A stretch of 64,000 nucleotides of DNA from DAIQRJ01 sp963708795 (GTDB taxonomy: Bacteria; Actinomycetota; Actinomycetes; Propionibacteriales; DAIQRJ01), in assembly GCA_963708795.1 (NCBI GenBank), contig CAVPUH010000010.1, positions 57,711 through 121,710 of the forward strand, written 5' to 3'. Below the pieces are notes generated by a model that saw nothing but the letters and a program-made list of their open reading frames with translations, was not told the DNA's origin and did no database searches. Shown piece after piece: positions 51,030-60,293 of the stretch; position 1 is the first letter of the stretch; each line of letters begins with the position of its first letter. The translations under genes were made by a program, and so were the position numbers.

Positions 51030-51767
51030 TCAGGCCTCCAGGTTCCGGGCGAAGAAGTCGGTGACCCGGTCCCAGCCGTCCAGCGCGGCCTCGACCCGAT
51101 AGGCGGGTCGGTCGACGGAGAAGAACGCGTGCCCGGCACCGGAGTAGCGGTGGATCTCGAACGGCTTGCCGAGGTCGGTCAGCCGTTGCTCCAGGTCGTC
51201 CACTTCGGCGGGGGATGGATGCTGGTCGTCGTTGCCGAACAGGCCGAGCAGCGGTGCGCGCAGGTTCGGCAGTTCCTCGACCAGGTTGCGGATCGGCCGT
51301 TCGGGCGGTGGCGTGCCGGTGACGAACGCGCCATAGCAGTCGACCACCGCGTCGACGTCGACACGGCAACCGGCCAACACGCTCTGACGGCCGCCCGAGC
51401 AGTAGCCGATGGTCCCGACCTTGCCGTTCGACGTGTCCAGGTCACGGAGGTAGGCAGCCGCCGCGCCGACGTCCCCGGCGAGTTGATCGTCCGGCACGCC
51501 GCCCCGCGCCCGGTTGGCCGCGGCCGCGTCGTCGGGCGGCGCGCCCGGAGCATCCCGGTAGTGCAGATTGGGACAGATGGCGTCGTAGCCCATCGTGGCG
51601 AACCGGCGGACGATCTCCTTGCTGCCGCGGTCGAAGCCGGGCATGTGGTGGATCACGACGACGCCGCCCCGTCGGGTGTCGTCCGACGGCCGAGCCACGT
51701 AGGCCTCGATCGGGTCGTCGCGGTGTCCGGTCAGTTCGATGGTCCGTGCAGTCAGGTCATCACCCAT
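51030..51767 (-). CDS. Dienelactone hydrolase family protein
   Basis: A 245-residue alpha/beta hydrolase: VVVIHHMPGFDRGSKEI, nucleophile elbow IGYCSGG (Cys), acid in LLGLFGNDDQHPSP, and catalytic His in YSGAGHAFFS. Cys nucleophile and layout match dienelactone hydrolases. ATG 51767. It forms a two-gene unit with DUF6295; a small CACCAC-C-GTGGTG palindrome lies just upstream (51778-51790). Confidence 0.92.
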   Translation of the reverse strand: MGDDLTARTIELTGHRDDPIEAYVARPSDDTRRGGVVVIHHMPGFDRGSKEIVRRFATMGYDAICPNLHYRDAPGAPPDDAAAANRARGGVPDDQLAGDVGAAAAYLRDLDTSNGKVGTIGYCSGGRQSVLAGCRVDVDAVVDCYGAFVTGTPPPERPIRNLVEELPNLRAPLLGLFGNDDQHPSPAEVDDLEQRLTDLGKPFEIHRYSGAGHAFFSVDRPAYRVEAALDGWDRVTDFFARNLEA

Positions 51768-51777
51768 GAACAGATCT

Positions 51778-51790
51778 CACCACCGTGGTG
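51778..51790. promoter_or_regulatory. Small palindrome before the dienelactone hydrolase gene
   Basis: CACCAC-C-GTGGTG, a perfect 6-bp inverted repeat 10 bases upstream of the hydrolase ATG. Possible operator; weak evidence because it is short. Confidence 0.3.
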
Positions 51791-51815
51791 CACGGGCCGG
51801 GTCAACGGCTCGCGG

Positions 51816-52427
51816 TCACGGATCGAGCCAGCCGTTGTCACGAGCCAGGAGAGCGGCTTCGACGCGGTTGCGGGTCCCCGTCTTGCCGATGGCGGCGGAC
51901 AGATAGTTGCGCACGGTGTGTTCGCCGAGGTGCAGGCGACGCGAGATGTCGGCCACGGTCGAGCCGTCTGCCGCCACCGCGAGCACGTCGACCTCGCGTC
52001 CGGTGAGCGGGCTCGTGCCGAGTCCGGAATCCAGCTCCGCCAGGCCGGGGTCGATCACGGTCTCGCCCTCCACGACCCGCCGGATGGTGTCCGCCAGACG
52101 GTCGACGGGTCCGTCCTTCAGCACGAACCCCCGGACACCCGCAGCGAGTGCGCGGCGCAGGTAGCCCGGGCGGCCGAAGGTCGTGACGATCACCACGGCG
52201 CACTCGGGTCGCGCGACGGCGAGTACCTCGGCCGCGCAGAGGCCGCTCGATCCCGGGAGTTCGATGTCGAGCAGTGCGACATCGGCATGCGAGTCGGCCA
52301 CTCCTCGGACGACGTCGAGCCCGGACGTCACCTGGCCCACCACCTCGATGTCATCCTCCAACCCCAGCAGGAGCGCGACGGCGTCACGGAGCATGACCTG
52401 GTCTTCCGCGATGAGCACGCGGATCAT
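51816..52427 (-). CDS. NarL/LuxR-family response regulator
   Basis: A 203-residue regulator. The receiver reads VLIAEDQVMLRDAVALLLG, VALLDIELPGSSGL (phosphoacceptor Asp), VTTFGRPGYLRRAL and VLKDGP. The LuxR helix-turn-helix reads SPLTGREVDVLAVAADGSTVADISRRLHLGEHTVRNYLSAAIGK. ATG 52427 is the natural start; the frame is open upstream because the disrupted kinase's last segment reads in the same frame. Confidence 0.94.
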   Translation of the reverse strand: MIRVLIAEDQVMLRDAVALLLGLEDDIEVVGQVTSGLDVVRGVADSHADVALLDIELPGSSGLCAAEVLAVARPECAVVIVTTFGRPGYLRRALAAGVRGFVLKDGPVDRLADTIRRVVEGETVIDPGLAELDSGLGTSPLTGREVDVLAVAADGSTVADISRRLHLGEHTVRNYLSAAIGKTGTRNRVEAALLARDNGWLDP

Positions 52428-52499
52428 CGCGTCGCACCCACCGAGCCCACACGTCGGTTTCCCACCCGCCTGTGCTGACGCCGAGGCGGCGGCAGGGCC

Positions 52500-53650
52500 C
52501 AGCGGCAGCGAGACGACGAGGCCGAATCCCTCGGAACCGTCAGCCCGGTCCAGGACCGGCCGTCCCACCGGTCTCGCGGACGTCACCGCCGACCGCGTCC
52601 ACCCGTTCACGCAAGCCACGCAGTCCCTCGCCCCGGCCGTCGGACACCGCGACGCGACCGACGCCCGTCGTCGGACACGGTGAGCAACACCACGTCAGGT
52701 GTCCTGGCGATGGCAATGACGCAGTGCCGTGCACGTGAATGCCGCACGACGTTGGTGACGGCCTCGCGGACGACCCAGCCCAGCACGACACTCTGCTCGG
52801 CGGGCAGTTCGGCGAGGAGGTCGGCGCCGTGCACGTCCAGCGCGATCCCAGCGGCGTCGACGGCGATCCGGGCCCGTTCGATCTCGTCGAGCACGCGGGC
52901 GGACCGGTAGCCGTGGACGGCCCGGCGGATGTCCGTCATTGCCTCCCGGCCGATCTCTTCCACCTCACCGGCATGCCGGGCGGCGGCCTCGGGGTCGACT
53001 GGCACCAGACGGCGAATCGCCTCGGCCTTCACGACGATCACTGACAGGGTGTGCCCGAGCACGTCGTGCAGGTCGCGCGAGATCCGCATCCGCTCGGCCG
53101 ACACGGCGTTGAGGGCCAACTCGGAACGCGTCCGCTGGAGTTCGGTGACGACGTCGACCAACGTGCGGAAGACCGTCGTGGTGAGGCCGGCGAGAACCAC
53201 CGTGACGACAGCGGTCAGGGCCGAGTCCGATGTCGGGCCGACGAGCATCACCGAGGCCACCGCGAGCGCGAGGGTGCCGGCGATGGCGAACCTGGTCCCG
53301 AGCGCCGAGCCGAGCGAGATGGCGCCGAGCGTGGCGACGGTGATCGTCCACTCGGGATGCGCGAGACACAGCACCGCGCTCGTGGCGAGCTGGACCCCGA
53401 GGGCGACGATCACGATCACGGTGCGCGGGGGCCTTCGCCATCCCAGCGCGACGGCCGCGACAGCGCTGAGCCAGATGACGACGAGCCCGGTCCAGGCGAG
53501 CACAGGCCGCGCCGCCTGGGCGGCGTCGATGGCCGATCCGACCAGCAGGATGGGTCCCCAGAGAAGGAACGCCGACATCATCGGCCACCGATTCCTCCAC
53601 CAGGACAGGGATCCGTCGGAACAGGACACAATGCCGGCGAGACTCGCCAC
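52500..53650 (-). pseudogene. NarL-partner sensor histidine kinase with two frameshifts
   Basis: A HisKA_3 kinase whose intact frame (53650 down to 52607) has five or six membrane segments, MRISRDLHDVLGHTLSVIVVKAEAI (phospho-His) and WVVREAVTNVVRHS. It continues to LLTVSDDG and then diverges to a premature stop. The continuation VGRVAVSDGRGEGLRGLRERVDAVGGDV is in a second frame, and DGSEGFGLVVSLPL, the family C-terminus, in a third. Each shift equals one extra G in a GGG run. GTG 53650 lies 5 bases after the DUF6069 gene. Confidence 0.85.
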
Positions 53651-53655
53651 CGGGT

Positions 53656-54108
53656 TCAGCCCCGTCCCAGGTGGCCATGCGGCGCGGCGGTGCCGGTCGG
53701 CACCGGCGCCTGCCGTTCAACCGGCACCGCCGCGTGCCGGAGTCCGACGAGGAGCAAACCCCCGACCAGCAGGTGGAGGAGAAGCAGCGTGCCGAGAGCG
53801 CCGGCGCCGATCGCTGCGGCCGGGCCGAGGAACGACAGCACCAGCACGACACTGGCGACCACGGTCCAGGCGCCCGAACCGGTTCCGCCGCGCCGCCCGG
53901 CCAGGCGCCGGATGAGCCGTCGCACGCCGACCGCGAGGGCGGAGATCACTGCGCTGACGACGATCACCGATACCGGGCCGATAGCGCGGACGGTGTCACC
54001 GGAGGTCACGTCGAGGTCGACCCCGGCGATCGGCACGGCGATCACCCAAACCACCGCCGCGACGACCACCGCCGCCGGAACAATCAACCACTGCCGTCTC
54101 GATGTCAT
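53656..54108 (-). CDS. DUF6069-type four-helix membrane protein
   Basis: A 150-residue protein with four hydrophobic segments (about 9-28, 42-62, 82-103, 106-125) separated by a basic loop (RRLIRRLAGRRGG) and ending in a Pro/Gly tail. Similar small proteins (DUF6069) accompany two-component kinases in actinobacteria. It precedes the NarL-partner kinase by 5 bases. Function unknown. Confidence 0.75.
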   Translation of the reverse strand: MTSRRQWLIVPAAVVVAAVVWVIAVPIAGVDLDVTSGDTVRAIGPVSVIVVSAVISALAVGVRRLIRRLAGRRGGTGSGAWTVVASVVLVLSFLGPAAAIGAGALGTLLLLHLLVGGLLLVGLRHAAVPVERQAPVPTGTAAPHGHLGRG

Positions 54109-54517
54109 GCTGACGACGCTACGGACCGGCTCGGCCCGCCCACCAGTGACGAATGACCTCTCCTGCTATGAGAAACCGTCGGGGCAGCGACCCGCGCGCC
54201 TAGTGCAGCGGCAGGATGGGCACAACGGGCACGGGGCGCCCGCCACCCACACCTGCGATCGAGCGGTCCAGACCCTTGGCGACCTAGTGTTCGGCAGCCT
54301 GGCGCGCAGCCGGCCCGGCTGCCTGGGCCTCGGCTCCGCGTGCGACCAAGACACGGACCGCCCACGACGAGGACGTCAGGAGCCTGATGACACGACACGG
54401 TGACTCGGTTGGGTAACGATTGGTCACCGATACATCCGGGCCGGCCCATCCGGTCACAGCCGGTGCCGAGCTGTTGCACGACGCTCCCGCAACCGGTCAG
54501 GTGCGTTCGTCCCCTGC
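54109..54517. other. Gene-free interval
   Basis: I see no credible gene in these 409 bases. The notable structure is GCAGCCGG-C-CCGGCTGC, a perfect palindrome at 54306-54322. The left end should carry the promoter of the DUF6069-kinase-NarL unit. Confidence 0.55.
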
Positions 54518-55855
54518 TCAGCTCCAGTCGTGCGCGAGACGTTGGGTACGGCTGATGACCTCGCTCAGCACCGAGTTGTCGAAGCCGAACAGCGCACTGC
54601 GGATGCGATCGTCGAAGGCAGCCGTCCAGTGGTCGGGGATGGCTGCGGCACCGACGAACGCTCCGGCGATCGAGCCGGCGGTGGCGCCGTTGCTGTCGGT
54701 GTCGAGACCTGACGCGACCATCTGGCCGATCGCGGTGGTGAAGTCCTCACCGCACGTCAGAATCGCAGCACCGACGGCGGCGGCGTTGTTCACGGTGTGA
54801 ACCCAGTGCAGCTCCCCGTAGCGATCGTGGATCTCGCGGACGAGCGTCTCCCAGTCGATCCCGTCCGCGTGCCGTGATCGCACCCACCTCAGCGCCTCGG
54901 CCAGTCGGGATCGTGCGGGCACGTACGCGAGCGCACGGTCGAAGGCCTCGACCAATGAGGCCGCGGTGAACGCACAGGCGACGAAGGCCGCCGCCCACAT
55001 CTCGCCGTAGACCCCGTTCGCCACGTGGGAGAGCCGGGCGTCCTGCCAGGCCAGCCTGGCCGCCTCGAGTGGGCGGCCCGGCAGCACATAGCCGTAGATG
55101 TCCGCGCGGATCTGGGCGCCGATCCACTCCCGGTACGGGTTGTCGCGCCAGCCTGCCGACTCGGGCGCGACGCCGGCCACCAGCGATCGATAGGTCGCGC
55201 GCTCCGCCGTATAGGTCGCCCCGTAAGGCAGCAGCGACAGCCACGCGTCGGCCACGTCGGCCGTGGTGAGCGCGCGGCCGTGTCGTTCCATCAGGTGCAG
55301 GCCGAGCAGCGTGTAGTCGAGGTCGTCGTCACGGGGGACGTAGCGGATGTTGCCGGCCGTCGTCTCCATCGGGTTGCCCACCAGGCGAAGTCCCTCGGGC
55401 ATCGTCGGGCTGTTGGTGACGTAGTCGTCGATCGGGTAGTTCCCGGTGGCGGTCAGGTAGTCGCGCAGGGCGTCAGGTGACCAGATGTCACCGTTCTCGA
55501 CCGGCTTGCCGAGGCAGTTGCCGGCGCAGCGTCCCAGCCAGGCACCGGCGATGCGGTCGTCGAGGTCGACCGGCAGCGCGGCGCCGACCGTCACCCCGTC
55601 GCCGAACGGGTCGCGAGGGAACTCGGCCACGATGGCCTCGAGATCGGTGGGCTCCACGTACGGCCAGTCCGGCACCGGTGTCGCGATCGCCAGCGCGGCC
55701 AGGTGATCCTCGGCCTCGGCGGATGTCAGGCCCTTGACATCTGTGCCAGCGATCCGGGCCTGCACCTCGCTCGTGTCGAACCCCGACTCCCGTCGTTGCG
55801 ACAGCTCCTGCTCCAGCAGGGCCTGCGGTGTCGTGTAGTTGTCGAAGGAGCTCAT
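54518..55855 (-). CDS. ADP-ribosylglycohydrolase family protein
   Basis: A 445-residue protein with a DraG-like fold: DDRIAGAWLGRCAGNCLGKPVE near residue 100, DDDLDYTLLGLHLMERHG with metal-binding acids, and ASGLDTDSNGATAGSIAGAFVGA, the D-x-D-S/T second metal motif. An extra N-terminal helical region of about 95 residues is present. ATG 55855 overlaps the glucarate dehydratase stop (ATGA), so it is third in a kdgD-gudD operon. It may act on an ADP-ribose-like or sugar-nucleotide by-product; the substrate is not known. Confidence 0.88.
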   Translation of the reverse strand: MSSFDNYTTPQALLEQELSQRRESGFDTSEVQARIAGTDVKGLTSAEAEDHLAALAIATPVPDWPYVEPTDLEAIVAEFPRDPFGDGVTVGAALPVDLDDRIAGAWLGRCAGNCLGKPVENGDIWSPDALRDYLTATGNYPIDDYVTNSPTMPEGLRLVGNPMETTAGNIRYVPRDDDLDYTLLGLHLMERHGRALTTADVADAWLSLLPYGATYTAERATYRSLVAGVAPESAGWRDNPYREWIGAQIRADIYGYVLPGRPLEAARLAWQDARLSHVANGVYGEMWAAAFVACAFTAASLVEAFDRALAYVPARSRLAEALRWVRSRHADGIDWETLVREIHDRYGELHWVHTVNNAAAVGAAILTCGEDFTTAIGQMVASGLDTDSNGATAGSIAGAFVGAAAIPDHWTAAFDDRIRSALFGFDNSVLSEVISRTQRLAHDWS

Positions 55856-57123
55856 GCGGTCGCGTCCATTCCGGGCCGGACGACCCAGTCGGGCGCCACC
55901 CGCTTCAGATATCCGGCGTCGTCGCGGCGTCGGATTCCCGACTTCACGTACTGCTCGTGCAGACGGGCCAACCCGTCCGGATCGAGCTCGATGCCGAGCC
56001 CGGGGGTGGTGGGGACCGTGAGCTTCCCGTCGACGAAACGGAACGGATGCGTCACCACGTCTTCGTCCGCCCGCTTCCAGGGCCAGTGGGTGTCGAGGTC
56101 GTAGTCGAGGTTCGGGGTCGCCGCGGCCAGGTGCACCATCGCGGCCAGGCTGATCCCCAGATGGCTGTTGGAGTGCATCGACAACCCGATGCCGAAGGTG
56201 TCGGCGATCGACGCGAGGTGTTGACTCGCGCGGAGGCCGCCCCAGTAGTGGTGGTCCGAGAGGATCACCTGGACCGCGTCGAGGCGAACAGACTCCGGGA
56301 TGTGCTCGAACGCGACGACGCACATGTTCGTGGCGAGCGGCATCGCGACCTCGCGGTGGACCTCGGCCATCGCGGGGATCCCGCGGGTCGGGTCCTCCAG
56401 GTACTCGAGGATGCCGTCGAGACGTTGCCCGATCCGGATGGAGGTCGCGACGTCCCAGGTGGCGTTCGGGTCGATCCGCAGTGGATGCTCGGGAAAGGCG
56501 ACCTTGAGCGCTTCGACCGCGGCAGCCTCGTCGTCGGCGTGGAAGACACCGCCCTTGAGTTTGAGCGAGTCGAAGCCGTACAGCGCGACCATCCGCCGGG
56601 CCTGGGCGACGACACCGTCGGGGTCGAGCGCGGCACCCCACGCATCATCGTCGGCGCCCGGGTGGCCGGCCCACTTGTAGAACAGGTAGGCGGAGAAGGG
56701 CACCTCGGTGCGGACCGGGCCGCCGAGCAGGTCGACCACCGGGCGGCCGACGGCCTTGCCGACGATGTCCAGGAAGGCCACCTCGAACGGGGACACGACA
56801 CTCGCGAGCGTCTTCGGCGGCGTGGCTGCGCCGGTCAGGCCGTGCAGGTCCGCCCGGACCGTGGCGGAGCCGAGGGTGCGCTCGGTGATGACCTGGATCT
56901 GCGTTGTGGCGAACGGATCGAGACCGGGCAGCTCGCGGGCGACAGCTTCGAGCATGGCCACGTGCCCGTCGTCGCCGTACGTCTCGCCCAGCCCGGTGAG
57001 TCCCTCGTCCGTGTGGACCTGGACGACCGCGCGAACCGCGAACGGCTCGTGCACGCCGACCGAGTTCAGCAGCGGCGGGTCGGCGAACGCGACCGGCGTG
57101 ACGTCGACCCGGGTGACCTTCAT
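55852..57123 (-). CDS. gudD: Glucarate dehydratase (enolase superfamily)
   Basis: A 423-residue enolase-superfamily enzyme converting D-glucarate to 5-dehydro-4-deoxyglucarate. Visible: LNSVGVHEPFAVRAVV in the capping domain, the catalytic Lys motif SLKLKGG, metal ligands RIDPNATWDV and YLEDPTRGIPAMAEV, then ILSDHHYWGGLRAS and the diagnostic MHSNSHLGISLAAMVHLA with the catalytic His. ATG 57123 overlaps the kdgD stop. Other members (galactarate or related aldarate dehydratases) are possible but the HSNSHLG block favours glucarate. Confidence 0.92.
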   Translation of the reverse strand: MKVTRVDVTPVAFADPPLLNSVGVHEPFAVRAVVQVHTDEGLTGLGETYGDDGHVAMLEAVARELPGLDPFATTQIQVITERTLGSATVRADLHGLTGAATPPKTLASVVSPFEVAFLDIVGKAVGRPVVDLLGGPVRTEVPFSAYLFYKWAGHPGADDDAWGAALDPDGVVAQARRMVALYGFDSLKLKGGVFHADDEAAAVEALKVAFPEHPLRIDPNATWDVATSIRIGQRLDGILEYLEDPTRGIPAMAEVHREVAMPLATNMCVVAFEHIPESVRLDAVQVILSDHHYWGGLRASQHLASIADTFGIGLSMHSNSHLGISLAAMVHLAAATPNLDYDLDTHWPWKRADEDVVTHPFRFVDGKLTVPTTPGLGIELDPDGLARLHEQYVKSGIRRRDDAGYLKRVAPDWVVRPGMDATA

Positions 57124-58034
57124 GCCGACAGCTCCTTCCGTGCTGATGCGATCAGCTCTGTCAGTGCGCTGACATGCTCGTCGGACGGATCGACGAGCGG
57201 TGGGCGGACACCGCCGACGTCGAAGCCGCGGACCCGGGCACCGGCCTTGACCAGCGAGACGTGGTAGCCGGGGGTGGTGTCGCGGAGATCGGCGAACGGA
57301 AGGTAGAAGACACTCAGCAACCGGCGACACCGCTCGACGTCGCCGGCGGCCAACGCGTCGGCGAATCCGAGCGCGATGTCGGGCGCGCAGCAGAAGATCG
57401 CCGACGAGTACTGGGGGATGCCGATCCCGGTGTAGGCCTGTGCCGACAATTCGGCCGTCGGCAGGCCGTTGAGGAACAGGAACTGCTCGGCGCGCGGATG
57501 CCCCGACGTCCGGATCGCCGTCACGATGCGCGTCATCGTGTCCACGTCGCCGTTGCCGTCCTTGATACCGACCACGTGCGGCACGTCGAGCAGCGCGAGC
57601 GCGGTGCCGACCCCGAAGAGGTTGGTCGCCCGCCGGTACACGATCAACGGCGTCGAGGCGACCGCGGCGACCTGTTCGACGTAGGCGAGCTGGCCGGCCG
57701 GCGGGCCGCCGACCAGGTACGGGGGGAGGAGCAACACCCCGTCCACGCCCGCCGCCGCGGCCGCCGCGGCCTGCACCTTGGCCGTCGCGAGCCCGCCGCC
57801 GACCCCGGCGAACACCGGCACCCGCCCGGCGGTCACCTCGACGGAGCGGGCGACGACCTGGGCGTGCTCGACCTCCGACAGGGCGCTCAGCTCACCCGTG
57901 CCGCAGGCGACGAACACCGCGGCCGGGCCGTTCTCGACCTGGTCGTCCAAATGCCCTGCGAACGCCGCCAGATCGAGGTCGCCGGCCGCGTCGAAAGCCG
58001 TGAGGGGGAACGAGAGCACGCCTGCGGGAAGCAT
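57120..58034 (-). CDS. kdgD: 5-dehydro-4-deoxyglucarate dehydratase
   Basis: A 304-residue DHDPS-family aldolase fold: LSFPLTAFDAAGDLDL, FVACGTGELSALSEVEH, FAGVGGG, PLIVYRRATNLFG (Tyr) and the Schiff-base Lys in VVGIKDGNGDVDTM. It dehydrates and decarboxylates 5-dehydro-4-deoxyglucarate to 2-oxoglutarate semialdehyde. ATG 58034. It heads the kdgD-gudD-ADP-ribosylglycohydrolase operon; the semialdehyde dehydrogenase of the pathway is not in the window. Confidence 0.93.
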   Translation of the reverse strand: MLPAGVLSFPLTAFDAAGDLDLAAFAGHLDDQVENGPAAVFVACGTGELSALSEVEHAQVVARSVEVTAGRVPVFAGVGGGLATAKVQAAAAAAAGVDGVLLLPPYLVGGPPAGQLAYVEQVAAVASTPLIVYRRATNLFGVGTALALLDVPHVVGIKDGNGDVDTMTRIVTAIRTSGHPRAEQFLFLNGLPTAELSAQAYTGIGIPQYSSAIFCCAPDIALGFADALAAGDVERCRRLLSVFYLPFADLRDTTPGYHVSLVKAGARVRGFDVGGVRPPLVDPSDEHVSALTELIASARKELSA

Positions 58035-58146
58035 CGGCCGAGCCTAGCGAGCCGGCCGATCGCTGCGTGCCGGAGCGCCGGTTCAGGACCCGGTGGCGTC
58101 CGGGTCAGGCCGGTGCCGCGCCACGGTCGGACCCTAAGGTGGAAAC

Positions 58147-59490
58147 GTGAAACCGAACATCGTCTACCTGCACACGCACGACACCGGCCGCTACGTGAGC
58201 GCGTACGGGGCGCCGGTGCCGACACCACGGATCGAGCAGTTGGCGCGCGAGGGATTCCTCTTCCACCGCGCGTTCTCCGCAGCGCCGACGTGCTCGCCGA
58301 GCCGCGCCGCGCTGCTGACCGGGCAGCTGCCGCACAGTGCCGGGATGTTCGGGCTCGCGCACTTCGGCTTCCGGCTCACCGACCCGTCCCGGCACCTGGC
58401 CACCACACTCGCGGCGGCCGGGTATCGCACGGCCGTCGTCGGCGAGCAGCACGTCAGCGCGCCGGACGAGCTCGACACCCTCGGCTACTCCGATGTCCTC
58501 GGCGGCAGCGGGCTCGCGCCCGAGGTCAGCGGGCCGGCGGTCGACTTCGTCCACCGGCACACGAGCGAGCGACCGGACGAGCCGTTCTTCCTCTCGGTGG
58601 GGTTCTTCGAAACCCACACCATGAACCGCAACGAGCACCTGTTCGGCTACGCGCCCGATCCCGACGGGTTCCCGCGTTCCGCGCCGACCATCCCGAGCAC
58701 TCCCGGCAGTCGCAACGAGATGGGGTCGTTCATCGCGGCCGCCGCCCAGGCCGACGCCGGGATGGGCGCCGTGCTCGACGCGCTGGACGAGGCAGGGATC
58801 GCCGACAACACGCTCGTGATCTGCACGACCGACCACGGAATCGCGATGCCCCGCATGAAGGGCACGCTGACCGACGCCGGGACCGGGGTCATGCTGATCC
58901 TCCGCGGCCCTGGCGGCTTCGCCGGTGGCCGGAGCACGGACGCGCTCGTGAGTCACATGGATCTCTACCCGACCGTGGTCGAGCTGCTCGGCCTGGAACG
59001 TCCGTCCTGGCTGCAGGGAGTCTCGCTCCTCCCGCTCACCGCCGATCCGGAGGCGACGGTGCGCTCGGAGGTCTACTCCGAGGTGACCTATCACGCTGCC
59101 TACGAGCCGATGCGGACCGTTCGCACCGACCGGTACCGGTATCTGCGTCGGTTCTCCGACCGCGGCCGGCCGGTGCTGCCGAACACCGACGACTCCGCCA
59201 GTAAGAGTCTGTGGGTGGAACACGGGTGGGCCGATCGGAGCCTGCCGGTGGACGAGTTGTACGACGAGATCTTCGACCCCAACGAGATGACCAACCTGGC
59301 GTCGGATCCGAAGTCCCAGCCGGTGCTGACGATGCTGCGCGACCGGTTGTTGGAGAACATGCGGGTGACCTCCGACCCGCTGCTCGACGGGGACGTACCC
59401 GCCGCGAATCCGGACCGGCAGATCGATCCCGATGCCGTGTCGCCCGTGAGTGCGGCAGCGAGGGGCCGGTCGACGATCACCAGCCACTGA
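58147..59490 (+). CDS. Sulfatase family protein
   Basis: A 447-residue alkaline-phosphatase-superfamily sulfatase. The maturation motif CSPSRAALLTG supplies the Cys that becomes formylglycine. IVYLHTHDTGRYVSAYG (metal Asp), VICTTDHGIAMPRMKGTLTDAG (Asp-His, Lys) and ELYDEIFDPNEMTNLA are in the expected order. No signal peptide, so it is probably cytoplasmic. It is divergent from the glucarate operon, suggesting use of sulfated sugars (inference). GTG 58147 is the start. Confidence 0.93.
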   Translation: MKPNIVYLHTHDTGRYVSAYGAPVPTPRIEQLAREGFLFHRAFSAAPTCSPSRAALLTGQLPHSAGMFGLAHFGFRLTDPSRHLATTLAAAGYRTAVVGEQHVSAPDELDTLGYSDVLGGSGLAPEVSGPAVDFVHRHTSERPDEPFFLSVGFFETHTMNRNEHLFGYAPDPDGFPRSAPTIPSTPGSRNEMGSFIAAAAQADAGMGAVLDALDEAGIADNTLVICTTDHGIAMPRMKGTLTDAGTGVMLILRGPGGFAGGRSTDALVSHMDLYPTVVELLGLERPSWLQGVSLLPLTADPEATVRSEVYSEVTYHAAYEPMRTVRTDRYRYLRRFSDRGRPVLPNTDDSASKSLWVEHGWADRSLPVDELYDEIFDPNEMTNLASDPKSQPVLTMLRDRLLENMRVTSDPLLDGDVPAANPDRQIDPDAVSPVSAAARGRSTITSH

Positions 59491-59513
59491 GCCGGCCGGC
59501 GGCGTGGCGCCGG

Positions 59514-60293
59514 TCAGAGCCAGCTGAGGTGCGGGGCGAGCAGTCCGTAACCGACGAAGGCGGCGACGTCGATCAGGGTGTGGGCGATGATCAGCGGCCA
59601 CAGCCGGCCGGTGCGACGCCACACGACGACGAACACGAAGCCGAGGACGACGTTGCCGATGAAGCCGCCGAAGCCCTGGTAGAGGTGGTAACTGCCGCGC
59701 AGCAGGCAGCTGGCGATGATCGCCGCCGGCATGCTCCAGCGGGCATCGCGAAGCCGGGTGATGAGGTAGCCGACGACGATGGTCTCCTCCACGAAGCCGT
59801 TCCCGAAGGCCGCGAGGATGAGCACCGGAATGGTCCACCAGTGGTCGGTCAGCGAGGTCGGGGTGACGTTGAGGTTGATGCCGGCGGCGCGGGCCCCGAA
59901 GTAGAACGCGAGGCCGGGGATGCCGATGCCGAGCGCCAGCAGGACTCCGGTCCGCAGGTCACGGCCGACCCGCCGGGCATCGAGTCCGATCTCGCGCATG
60001 TGCACGCCGGCGAGCCAGAGCAGGTAGAGCGCCAGGCAGCCCCAGGCGATGTCGGTGACGACGAAGCTGAGCTGGAACGCGAGGTCGAGCCACCCGTTCT
60101 TCGCCTGCGAGCTGACCAGGGTGGTGGTCTGGGCAGCCAGGGGGACGGTGGCCAGCAGGCTGCGGATGAGCGAGAGCAGGGACTGCCAGCCGCTCATCCC
60201 GAGGGTGACGGTGAGGACGATGACGATCTCGAACATCACCCGGCGGCTGCGGATGCGGTCCAGCCGGGTGGGGTTTGCGAGACTGTCGGCCAT
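59514..60293 (-). CDS. CPBP (CAAX-protease-like) intramembrane metalloprotease
   Basis: A 259-residue membrane protein with about seven segments. The three CPBP motifs are readable: EETIVVGYLITRL (EExxxxxxxxxR-like), GSYHLYQG with the second His, and IAHTLIDV. These proteases process prenylated or bacteriocin-related proteins in a few studied cases. ATG 60293 shares the CATG palindrome with the start of the divergent gene. Confidence 0.88.
   Translation of the reverse strand: MADSLANPTRLDRIRSRRVMFEIVIVLTVTLGMSGWQSLLSLIRSLLATVPLAAQTTTLVSSQAKNGWLDLAFQLSFVVTDIAWGCLALYLLWLAGVHMREIGLDARRVGRDLRTGVLLALGIGIPGLAFYFGARAAGINLNVTPTSLTDHWWTIPVLILAAFGNGFVEETIVVGYLITRLRDARWSMPAAIIASCLLRGSYHLYQGFGGFIGNVVLGFVFVVVWRRTGRLWPLIIAHTLIDVAAFVGYGLLAPHLSWL

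Noticed and set aside
54201..54300. A tRNA-like start (CTAGTGCAGCGGCAGGATGGGCACAA-type stretch, partial)
   Set aside because: No acceptor, anticodon and T-arm set can be assembled.
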